A stretch of 64,000 bases of DNA. Origin: Luteibacter yeojuensis (lineage in GTDB: Bacteria > Pseudomonadota > Gammaproteobacteria > Xanthomonadales > Rhodanobacteraceae). Positions 56,938-64,000 of this stretch are shown piece by piece (positions within the stretch are counted from its first letter, which is position 1; every line of letters starts with the position of its first letter). The notes under the pieces are model-generated. The model was given only the letters and a program-made list of their open reading frames with translations. It searched no databases and was not told the origin of the DNA. Position numbers and translations under genes: made by a program. Where the stretch lies: assembly GCF_011742875.1 (NCBI RefSeq), contig NZ_JAAQTL010000001.1:1302001-1366000 (forward strand), read 5' to 3'.

Positions 56938-58449
56938 TCATGTGCCCGGCGGCGGAAATCCGGGCTTCCTGAAAGTCACCGCATCGAGAGAAATCTCCGA
57001 AGGCAGGTCGCGCGTCTCGCCGGTGCGCAGGAACGCGCCGACTTTCGCCAGCAATGCCGGACGGCTGCGCAACAGCTGGAACGTGCCGCCGTGCTGCGCC
57101 CGGTGGACGACGACCGTACGGCTGTTCGGGAAATACGGGGCCATGGCGAAGGTGTTCTCGATCGGGGTCGAGGCATCCCAATCGCCCTGCACGAAGAGGA
57201 TGGGGGTCGGGTCCTGTACCGCGTGACGGAAGGCATCGCCGGGGTCGGGTGTAGCCCACTCGCCCTTCGTGGCGAGATAGCTGGCGAAGTTCCAGCCACC
57301 CACGATCGGAAGGGCCGGATCGGTCCAAAGGAGATCTTTGCGCTCCGCGCTCATGTCCAGGCCGATGTTGACCAAGGGATTGATCAGCGACCGGTCCTCG
57401 GCGGCTCGCCAGCCGATGCTGTCGCGTGCCCACTCGTCGTAATGGCGGTGATAGGCGGACAGAACGAAGGCGGGAAACTCGCTGGCATCGCCCGCATAAT
57501 TGACGAGCGCCTGCTGGTAGTCGCCGAGGCCAAGGACGAGTTTCCGTGTCGCTCCGTTTTCGCCAGGAACGATCACGGTCGCATCGCCCTTCCGGAAACG
57601 TTGGAGCGTGGCCTGGATCGCGCCCGTCAGGCCACCCTCGGGCATGTAGGGCTTGAGTGCTGGATCCTGTTCCGCTTCCACGGCGATCCGTTGCATGACC
57701 GCGAAGACATGCGACGGGATATCGTAGCCATAGTCGAGGGGCTCTGCCGACGAGATCACCGTCCTCGCCGTCCTGCCCGGATGTCTCTTCATCACCGCGA
57801 ACGCCCACTGCGAGCCGAAGCTGGCAGCCACGAGGCTCACCCGGTCGTAACCCAGCGCTTTGCGCAGGTCGTCCACATCGTCCGCCATCTCGCCGATGGA
57901 ATATCCGGAAAGGTCGGCCTTCGGGTATGCGGTTCGCGCGGCCCGCGCCATGCTGCGCATCGTCTCGATATCCGCTTCTATCGTCGATGCCTTATCCAGC
58001 GGGGCGGCGGGAACCTTCAATGTCATCATGTCGCCACGCAACGTGTAACCCCGCTGTTCGATGACGATGAGGTCCGCGATCTCCGCGTACCCCTGCCATA
58101 CCTTCACCCGACGCTTCGCCGCATCGTCGCGATCCAGGACGATGTCGAGCATGGTGATGCCCGGTCCACCCGCGAGAAGGACGATGGGCGGGGCCTTGGT
58201 CGGGTGCGTGGCCTTGACCCGTACGAATCCGACGCCGATCGGACGCGAGCCGGGTTTGGCGCGGTTCTCCGGAACGTATAGCGTTCCGATCTCGTACGGC
58301 ATGGTCGAACCGTCGGATGCCGTGGCGACACCGTGTTCGACGGCGATCTCGCCGGGACGGGGTCCGGGAGTCGCGTCGACGGCAAACGCAGGAGCGGGCA
58401 GCGTGAGGGCCAGGAGGGCGGCGAGGCTGGGCAACGAAACCTTAGGCAT
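56938..58449 (-). CDS. Secreted alpha/beta hydrolase (prolyl/tripeptidyl-aminopeptidase-like)
   Basis: A 503-residue exported hydrolase with signal MPKVSLPSLAALLALTLPAP. PPIVLLAGGPGITMLDIVLD and LIVIEQRGYTLRGDMM mark the proline-iminopeptidase-like fold; the nucleophile elbow is LVAASFGSQW, an Ala-x-Ser-x-Gly form instead of Gly-x-Ser-x-Gly. The C-terminal FVQGDWDASTPIENTF and HRAQHGGTF hold acid and His. Converges on the esterase gene with a 4-base gap. Confidence 0.75.
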   Translation of the reverse strand: MPKVSLPSLAALLALTLPAPAFAVDATPGPRPGEIAVEHGVATASDGSTMPYEIGTLYVPENRAKPGSRPIGVGFVRVKATHPTKAPPIVLLAGGPGITMLDIVLDRDDAAKRRVKVWQGYAEIADLIVIEQRGYTLRGDMMTLKVPAAPLDKASTIEADIETMRSMARAARTAYPKADLSGYSIGEMADDVDDLRKALGYDRVSLVAASFGSQWAFAVMKRHPGRTARTVISSAEPLDYGYDIPSHVFAVMQRIAVEAEQDPALKPYMPEGGLTGAIQATLQRFRKGDATVIVPGENGATRKLVLGLGDYQQALVNYAGDASEFPAFVLSAYHRHYDEWARDSIGWRAAEDRSLINPLVNIGLDMSAERKDLLWTDPALPIVGGWNFASYLATKGEWATPDPGDAFRHAVQDPTPILFVQGDWDASTPIENTFAMAPYFPNSRTVVVHRAQHGGTFQLLRSRPALLAKVGAFLRTGETRDLPSEISLDAVTFRKPGFPPPGT

Positions 58450-58543
58450 GTCTCGGGCTCACTCGGGAGGGAGCCCGATGATGCCCGAATGCGCCGGCAT
58501 GGACAGTCCTGCCTGCCATCGCATCCGATGAACCGGGCGACGA

Positions 58544-58894
58544 TCAGGTTTCCCGCCGCATCCATTCGGCCAGCACGGCCGCGTGGTTGATGCGTCCGTC
58601 GCGCGCACCGTAAACGAAGGTGACCTTGCGCTTGCGGGCCAGCGTGCGAAGTTCCGCGGCTGCCGGGTTGTGTTCCAGCTCGGCCACATACCGCCGGGAG
58701 AACTCCTCGAAGCGGTCCTCCCGATGATCGAACCATGTACGCAGCGACGGAGACGGCGCGACGTCCTTCATCCACAGGTCCACCGCCGCCTTCTCCTTGG
58801 TCAACCCTCTAGGCCACAGACGGTCGACCAGGATACGCATGCCCTCCCGATGGCCCGGCTCCTCGTAAACCCTTTTGATCGAAATGGTCGGCAT
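58544..58894 (-). CDS. DUF488 family protein
   Basis: A 116-residue protein with the DUF488 pattern ISIKRVYEEPGHREGMRILV, DRLWPRGLTKEKAAVDLWMK, DVAPSPSLRTWF and LARKRKVTFVYGARDGRINH. The function of the family is not known; a Cys often found in longer DUF488 members is absent here. Single gene with a 94-base gap to the hydrolase. Confidence 0.85.
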   Translation of the reverse strand: MPTISIKRVYEEPGHREGMRILVDRLWPRGLTKEKAAVDLWMKDVAPSPSLRTWFDHREDRFEEFSRRYVAELEHNPAAAELRTLARKRKVTFVYGARDGRINHAAVLAEWMRRET

Positions 58895-59013
58895 GGTTCA
58901 TGGTTTGAAGCTGACGGGCGTCACACATCGTACCCCCATCGCTCGCCGGCTTCACGTATCCTCCACGCCAGGAGCATCCGGGGGGATGCTATGCCACGAA
59001 TCGAGGCCTCGCC

Positions 59014-59469
59014 GTGTCGCAACCGTCGAAGAAGAGCATCATGCACGTCCGCCCCACGCACTTCGCGTCGGCGGTAGCGACAGGCATGGCGGTGACCGGT
59101 CCGACCGACGACGGTTTCATCCACCTGCATTTCTTCCGCGAAGTGCAGCGCATCACCAACGACGAGGTACCCAGTCGTTCGAGCGCGCCCAATGAAGTGG
59201 AGCTCGCGTGGACACATGCGGAACCCAACATCCATCTGATGCGCGAAGAGGTGGCGGTCATCTCCGTCCCCGTCACCCGCCTGCCGTTCATCGGTACCGC
59301 GTTGAACAAGGCGGTGCGTTTCGTGGCTAACGTCGTGAACGGTGGCGTCTCGTCGTCGCGTGCAAGACAGAGTCCCACCCATGTCGCTGTTCCCGGCCCG
59401 GGGGCGAGGACTCCTGATCCGGCGGCTCCCGCCGGAGCCATGCCGACCCGTCCCAGGGCTCCAGCCTGA
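59014..59469 (+). CDS. Hypothetical protein
   Basis: A 151-residue protein starting at GTG (MSQPSKKSIMHV...) or at ATG 59041. The core HVRPTHFASAVATGMAVTGP and DDGFIHLHFFREVQR reads like a small beta-rich protein of the DUF3467-like type, followed by VISVPVTRLPFIGTALNKAV. The C-terminal 40 residues are a Pro/Ala/Ser-rich tail. No clear family. Upstream (58895-59013) is non-coding, with no strong promoter seen. Confidence 0.5.
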   Translation: MSQPSKKSIMHVRPTHFASAVATGMAVTGPTDDGFIHLHFFREVQRITNDEVPSRSSAPNEVELAWTHAEPNIHLMREEVAVISVPVTRLPFIGTALNKAVRFVANVVNGGVSSSRARQSPTHVAVPGPGARTPDPAAPAGAMPTRPRAPA

Positions 59470-59821
59470 CGCTTTCCGCAAACAGGCCGGATCGAAAAAT
59501 CCGATGGTCTCCGCGTGTCAATCGTCAGGCCGACAATTCCAGTAAAAATAGTTACATATGCGCCTAACTCGCACGTTCCTGCGCGATTTCTTGCGATGGC
59601 TGCTTTTGTGATCCGTAACCATTGACGCGTTTGGAATGACGAGCCTAAGGTCCGGGGACCGTACGTTGCGACGTGCGGTTTTTGCACGTGGTTCTCCATC
59701 GTCGTCGACGCTCGGGGGAGATCGGATCCACGACGGTAGAGAAGCGCTTTCCACGTGAGATCGCCGGCGGCACGCCGGTGTCTTTCCGGTCCGTTCCGGG
59801 CCTTCCTCTGGGGAGCCGTAA
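59470..59821 (+). other. Leader region of the first TonB receptor gene
   Basis: A 352-base gene-free stretch. A promoter-like TTGACG/CTAAGG (59622-59650) and then a long leader share sequence blocks with the stretch before the next receptor gene: TGCGGTTTTTGCACGTG (59676-59692) and CTCGGGGGAGA (59712-59722), ending GGGGAGCCGTAAATG. See the finding on duplicated leaders. Confidence 0.6.
59622..59650 (+). promoter_or_regulatory. Promoter of the first TonB receptor gene
   Basis: TTGACG (59622-59627) and CTAAGG (59645-59650) are 17 bases apart. The same TAACYATTGACGCGTTT block starts the second receptor promoter, so it is conserved between the two copies. The -10 is weak. Confidence 0.55.
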
Positions 59822-62800
59822 ATGAATCCACGCACCAACCGTCAGATGCCTCTGCTGCGTCGCTCCACCTTGACGCTCGCGCTTGCGCTCGGCTTCGCCG
59901 GCGCAGGTGCCGTCTTCGCTCAAGCCACTACCGGTTCGATTTTCGGCCAGGCCTCGCCGGGCAGCACGGTCCAGGTTACGGGTACCACAGGCGTCACGCG
60001 TCAGGTACCCGTCGGCGAAGATGGGCGCTACCGCGTCGGCAACCTGCCGCTGGGCAATTACACCGTCAACCTGATGCAGAACGGCCAGGTGGTCGACTCG
60101 CGGAAGGACGTCGGCCTCACCGTCGGTGCCGGTTCCGAAGTGTCGTTCGCCGCCACGGCCACGGCTGCTACCGCGCAGGCACTGGATTCCATCACCGTCA
60201 GCGCCAACGCGCTGCCACCCATCGACGTCTCTGCCGTGGACTCGCGCACCGTCGTCACGGCGCAGCAGCTTGCCCGGCTTCCGCTCGGCCGCAACGCGGA
60301 ATCGATCGCCCTGCTCGCACCCGGCGTCAACCCGGGTGCCGGCTACTTCGGCCGCACCGTTTCGTTCGGTGGTTCCGGTGTATCCGAGAACGCGTACTAC
60401 ATCAACGGCTACAACACCACCGATCCACTGCGTAACCTGGGTGGCGTCGGCCTTCCCTACGGTGCGATCGACCAGCAGGAAATCTACACCGGCGGCTACA
60501 GCGCCATGTATGGTCGCTCCGACGGCGGCGTGATCAGCCAGGTGGGCAAGCGCGGCACGAACGAATGGCACTTCGGCGCGCAATTGCTGTGGGAGCCGAA
60601 GTTCGCACGAGCGCAACTCGGAAACCAATATTTCGCAAATGCGGGCCTCCCGGCCGGCTACGGTTATACCAGCCCCGAACTCGCCGGAAAGCTTTACCGG
60701 AATCGCGCGGGAGATACGCAGTGGACGCGCACCGTGAGCGCTTACGCCGGAGGCCCGCTGGTCAAGGACAAGCTGTTTCTTTTCGTCGCCGCCGAAACCG
60801 AGAAAACCGAAGGCACCGATACCAACGCGTTGACCACGGCACCCGCTGCGACCAAACATTTCACCTACGACCTTCCGAAGTACTACGCCAAGCTGGACTG
60901 GAACATCGACGACAGCAACATCCTCGAACTCACAGGCATCAACTCATCCGACCAGCGCGATGGAAAATACTCCACGTTCGACTACGACAACCGCGTGCAT
61001 ACCGGATTCGAAGGACAATACCCGGACAGCACCAAGGTCTCGTCCACGTACTTCATCGGCAAATACACCAGCTACATCACCGACGACCTGACGTTCTCGG
61101 CCACCTACGGCAAAAGCAAGACCACGGACGTGCAGACGAACCCGGGCGACCACGGCCTGCCCTTTATCAGCCACCCCGAACTTCAGGATCCCGCCATCCC
61201 CGGTGCCGGCTCCCTGGTCAACAGCACGGCCACCACGCGGAAGATCGCGCCAGGAGCCAACAGCAGGACGCACGGCCTGCGTGCCGACCTCGAGTGGCAG
61301 GTGGGCGACCATCGCCTCACTGGCGGCATCGACAACATGAAGTTCCACGCCCACAACGAAGGCGTCTCCACGACCGGTCCGGGCTACCAGTGGGTCTACG
61401 GCAAGGAAAGCGATCCCACGGCGGCACTCGTGCCCGGCCTGGGGGTGGGCCCGGCCGGCGGTGAGGGCTATTACGTGCGCCGCGGCATCTTCATCACCAC
61501 CACGAGCATGTCGGTCGATCAGAAAGCGTACTACGTGGAGGACAAGTGGCAGGTCACGGACAAGTTCCTGCTCACGGTCGGATTGCGCAACGACAAGTTC
61601 AAGAACTACAACGACCGCGGCCGCGTCTATGTCGACAGCGGCAACCAGTGGGCGCCGCGCATCGGTGCGTCGTGGGATGTGTTCGGCGATTCCTCGCTGA
61701 AGATCTACGGCAACCTCGGTCGCTACTACCTCGCCTTGCCGAATAGCGTCGCCATCCGCGGCGCGTCGGCGTCCTTGAACACCAGCGAATATTTCACCTA
61801 CACCGGCATCGATCCGAACGGCGAGCCGCTCGGCCTCAGCCCACTCGGTCCGGGCCCTGTATCGACGAACGGCGAGTACGGCCAGCCCAACGACCCGAAA
61901 TCGATCACCGCCACCGACCTGAAGTCGCAGTACCAGGACGAAGCCATCCTCGGCTTCGACAAGACGCTCGGACCGGACTGGGTCGTCGGCGCGAAGTTCA
62001 CGCTGCGCAAACTGCAGGCTGCGATCGACGATGTCTGCGACCTTGTGAACAAGGACGGCAGCGGCAAGGCCCAGCTGAAGCTCGCGTCGATGGGGATCGA
62101 CCCGGACTCGGTGACGATCCCGAGTTGCGTGATCTTCAATCCTGGACGCTCGAACGATTTCAGCTTCGCGAACGCGGATGGCAATGGGCGTACGGAATTC
62201 ACCATGACAAAGGCCGACTGGGGTTTTACTTCCGGCGCGAAGCGCAAGTACTACGGCCTCGACCTGTACCTCGAGCATCCGTTCGACGGCAAGTGGTTCG
62301 GGCGCATCGACTACACCTTCTCCAAGAGCTACGGCAACACGGAGGGTCAGGTGAAGTCGGACATCGGCCAGATGGATATCTCCAAGACGCAAGACTGGGA
62401 TGCCGCGGCGATCATGGTGCATAGCAACGGCCTGCTGGCCAACGACCGCAAACACCAGTTCAAGGCTTATGGCTCGTACCAGCTCACCCCGGAATGGATG
62501 TTCTCCGGTTCGCTGCGCCTGACCTCCGGTGCGCCAAAATCGTGTCTTGGCTACTTCGGTCCCAACGACGACGACCCGATCAGCTACGGCTCCTCGTATC
62601 ACTCATGCGCAGGCGAACTCTACGCGCCGGGCCAGGACCGCATGCCGTGGTTCAAGCAACTGGACGTCGCGGTCGAATATCGCCCAGCCTTCGCCGACCA
62701 CAAGCTGGCCCTCGGCATCCAGGTGTTCAACATCACCAACGAGCGCAAGCCGCTTCTCGAGGATTACACCTATGAGGACGACCGCTTCACGGTCAGCAAT

Positions 62801-62869
62801 ACCTACGGTGCCGGCCTGTACTACCAGACACCGCGATATGCCCGCCTGACGGCGACCTACGATTTTTAG
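59822..62869 (+). CDS. TonB-dependent receptor, Oar-like
   Basis: A 1015-residue outer-membrane receptor. Signal peptide residues 1-36 (RRSTLTLALALGFAGAGAVF). A carboxypeptidase-regulatory-like domain (about 37-110; TTGSIFGQASPGSTVQVTGT, YRVGNLPLGNYTVNLMQNGQ) precedes the plug (ALPPIDVSAVDSRTVVTAQQ, ARLPLGRNAESIALLAPGVN, NAYYINGYNTTDPLRNLGGV) and a beta-barrel ending RYARLTATYDF with the terminal Phe. No TonB box motif is obvious. Oar-type receptors carry oligosaccharides or peptides; substrate unknown. Confidence 0.9.
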   Translation: MNPRTNRQMPLLRRSTLTLALALGFAGAGAVFAQATTGSIFGQASPGSTVQVTGTTGVTRQVPVGEDGRYRVGNLPLGNYTVNLMQNGQVVDSRKDVGLTVGAGSEVSFAATATAATAQALDSITVSANALPPIDVSAVDSRTVVTAQQLARLPLGRNAESIALLAPGVNPGAGYFGRTVSFGGSGVSENAYYINGYNTTDPLRNLGGVGLPYGAIDQQEIYTGGYSAMYGRSDGGVISQVGKRGTNEWHFGAQLLWEPKFARAQLGNQYFANAGLPAGYGYTSPELAGKLYRNRAGDTQWTRTVSAYAGGPLVKDKLFLFVAAETEKTEGTDTNALTTAPAATKHFTYDLPKYYAKLDWNIDDSNILELTGINSSDQRDGKYSTFDYDNRVHTGFEGQYPDSTKVSSTYFIGKYTSYITDDLTFSATYGKSKTTDVQTNPGDHGLPFISHPELQDPAIPGAGSLVNSTATTRKIAPGANSRTHGLRADLEWQVGDHRLTGGIDNMKFHAHNEGVSTTGPGYQWVYGKESDPTAALVPGLGVGPAGGEGYYVRRGIFITTTSMSVDQKAYYVEDKWQVTDKFLLTVGLRNDKFKNYNDRGRVYVDSGNQWAPRIGASWDVFGDSSLKIYGNLGRYYLALPNSVAIRGASASLNTSEYFTYTGIDPNGEPLGLSPLGPGPVSTNGEYGQPNDPKSITATDLKSQYQDEAILGFDKTLGPDWVVGAKFTLRKLQAAIDDVCDLVNKDGSGKAQLKLASMGIDPDSVTIPSCVIFNPGRSNDFSFANADGNGRTEFTMTKADWGFTSGAKRKYYGLDLYLEHPFDGKWFGRIDYTFSKSYGNTEGQVKSDIGQMDISKTQDWDAAAIMVHSNGLLANDRKHQFKAYGSYQLTPEWMFSGSLRLTSGAPKSCLGYFGPNDDDPISYGSSYHSCAGELYAPGQDRMPWFKQLDVAVEYRPAFADHKLALGIQVFNITNERKPLLEDYTYEDDRFTVSNTYGAGLYYQTPRYARLTATYDF

Positions 62870-62943
62870 GTGTTGCGTCTCGATTGTTTCCAAAATCGAT
62901 ACAATAACAGTCCAGGGAGGGACCTCTGTTGCATGCTCCCCAT

Positions 62944-62971
62944 CGCCACCGTGACCATCCGGTGGCGCTTT
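62944..62971 (+). terminator. Terminator after first TonB receptor gene
   Basis: CGCCACCG (62944-62951) pairs with CGGTGGCG (62960-62967) around the loop TGACCATC, followed by CTTTAT. The T-run is short, so strength is uncertain. Confidence 0.55.
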
Positions 62972-63135
62972 ATGATCGAAAGTAGCGAAAGTCCCGCACA
63001 CTCATGCGATGAATTCCGGTTCGTACAAGTCTGAAAAATTCCTAGGAATCCTAGGAAAAATAGGCAGATATGAGCTTGATATCGCCTCTCGATTCGCAAA
63101 ATATTGCGAATGTTACCCATATGAATCAGTAACTA

Positions 63136-63164
63136 TTGACGCGTTTAAAATATTGGCTTTATGT
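63136..63164 (+). promoter_or_regulatory. Promoter of the second TonB receptor gene
   Basis: TTGACG (63136-63141) and TTATGT (63159-63164) are 17 bases apart, in an AT-rich stretch. The -35 block is identical to the first receptor promoter. Confidence 0.6.
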
Positions 63165-63331
63165 TTCCCTTACCGCAACAAAACGAGATGCGGTTTGCAC
63201 GTGATCCTCGATCGCCGTCGTCCTCTCGGGGGAGAGTCCGACGCAGTTCGGACGAGGATGCTTCATACGTGAGATTCGTCGGTCTTAGCCGACGTTGCCT
63301 GGCCCACCTGGCCAATTCTGGGGAGCGCAAA

Positions 63332-64000
63332 ATGTACTTACGCAACATCCGTCAGACGCAGCTGCTGCGTCGTTCCGCGCTGGCGTTCGCCCTCGCGGCG
63401 AGCCTGGGCGGCACAGGGGCCGTCCTCGCGCAGGCCACGACCGGTTCGATCTTCGGTCAGGCCGCGCCTGGCAGCACCATCCAGATCAGCGGTAGCACGG
63501 GCGTCAACCGCCAGGTCCCGGTCGACCAGGACGGCCGGTATCGCATCGGCAACCTGCCGCTGGGTTCGTACACCGTCAACGTCGTGCAGAATGGCCAGGT
63601 CGTCGATTCGCGCAAGAACGTCGGTCTGACGGTAGGTGCCGGCTCGGAGGTGTCGTTCGTCGGAAGCGCCGCCACCAGCGCGCAATCCCTCGAGTCGGTC
63701 ACGGTCACCGCCAACGCCCTGCCGCCGATCGATGTTTCTTCCGTCGATTCGCGCACGGTCGTCACTTCGGAACAGTTGGCACGCCTGCCGCTCGGCCGCA
63801 ACGCCGAGTCGATCGCGCTGCTCGCTCCGGGTGTCGTGACCGGTTCCGGCGACTTCGGCCGCGTCGTCTCCTTCGGCGGTGCCGGCGTCAGCGAGAACGC
63901 CTACTACATCAACGGTTACAACACGTCCGATCCGCTGAAGAACCTCGGCGGCGTCAGCCTGCCTTACGGGGCGATCGACCAGCAGGAAATCTATACCGGC
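63332..64000 (+). CDS. TonB-dependent receptor, Oar-like (3' end beyond window)
   Basis: The first 223 codons of a paralogue of the preceding receptor. The signal peptide (RRSALAFALAASLGGTGAVL), the regulatory-like domain (TTGSIFGQAAPGSTIQISGS) and the plug start (VDSRTVVTSEQLARLPLGRN, YYINGYNTSDPLKNLGGVSL) match its neighbour almost throughout. The remainder lies outside the window. Tandem duplication is evident. Confidence 0.9.
   Translation, partial: MYLRNIRQTQLLRRSALAFALAASLGGTGAVLAQATTGSIFGQAAPGSTIQISGSTGVNRQVPVDQDGRYRIGNLPLGSYTVNVVQNGQVVDSRKNVGLTVGAGSEVSFVGSAATSAQSLESVTVTANALPPIDVSSVDSRTVVTSEQLARLPLGRNAESIALLAPGVVTGSGDFGRVVSFGGAGVSENAYYINGYNTSDPLKNLGGVSLPYGAIDQQEIYTG

Larger units (their letters stand above)
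62870..63331 (+). other. Leader region between the two receptor genes
   Basis: A 462-base gene-free stretch. It contains the terminator of the first gene (62944-62971), an AT-rich tract, and then a promoter and leader (from 63136) resembling the one before the first receptor gene: TAACTATTGACGCGTTT, TGCGGTTTGCACGTG, CTCTCGGGGGAGAG, ending GGGGAGCGCAAAATG. Confidence 0.6.

Noticed and set aside
1..64000. CRISPR array or insertion sequence
   Set aside because: No regularly spaced 25-40-base direct repeats with unique spacers and no transposase gene were seen. The repeat tracts found are iteron-like (23.6-23.7 kb) or protein-repeat coding (adhesin, methylase).

Overview
The window is GC-rich, densely coded DNA from a gammaproteobacterium, most likely Xanthomonadales/Rhodanobacteraceae (a Luteibacter- or Dyella-like organism). 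That placement is an inference from the paired Oar-type TonB-dependent receptors with carboxypeptidase-like N-termini, the YadA-type adhesin, the LysR/SDR pair and overall codon style. No rRNA or intact tRNA gene is present, so the genus is not proven.

Bases 1-45575 are most of a lambda-organised, podovirus-like prophage; its left end lies outside the window. Its right end is a 29-base copy of the 3' end of a tRNA-like gene (T-arm, acceptor strand with U70, CCA), best explained as tmRNA (ssrA), followed by that gene's own terminator. A divergent immunity region sits at 30.0-32.5 kb. Leftward from cro (minus strand) run: cro, a DUF3307 membrane protein, a C5 cytosine methylase, a helicase-methylase fusion, replication genes (DUF1376 initiator with an internal iteron array, DUF6475), NinB, a PD-(D/E)XK protein, a YbcO-like nuclease, RusA, a GvpU-like moron, the lysis cassette (endolysin, membrane protein, holin, Rz/Rz1), TerS, tail-fibre genes, TerL, portal, scaffold, an N4-gp56-type major capsid protein, connector/tail proteins and virion-internal proteins. 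Rightward from the repressor runs a short lysogenic operon (CI-like, ORF6C-like, PEGA lipoprotein) closed by a terminator. A second repressor-controlled promoter then starts a ~13 kb operon: many small genes, RecT plus exonuclease, DUF2303, Gp49-like, a DnaQ-like exonuclease, DUF5131, Xis and Int. The two early promoters carry the same 17-bp operator (consensus ATTACCGTTTCGGTAAT), three copies at one and two at the other, as in lambda OR/OL.

Bases 45576-64000 are host chromosome: a small gene plus an ADP-ribosyltransferase-like gene (possible toxin-antitoxin pair) directly behind the attachment site, a RibD/DHFR-like reductase, a VOC protein, hemerythrin, LysR with a divergent SDR, a giant trimeric autotransporter, a convergent histidine kinase/response regulator pair, two secreted alpha/beta hydrolases, a DUF488 protein, and two tandem TonB-dependent receptors (the second cut by the window end) with near-duplicate promoters and leaders.

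The most interesting items are the operator network, the iteron array inside the replication gene, the ART-like pair behind the attachment site, the GvpU-like moron, the helicase-methylase fusion and the duplicated receptor leaders.
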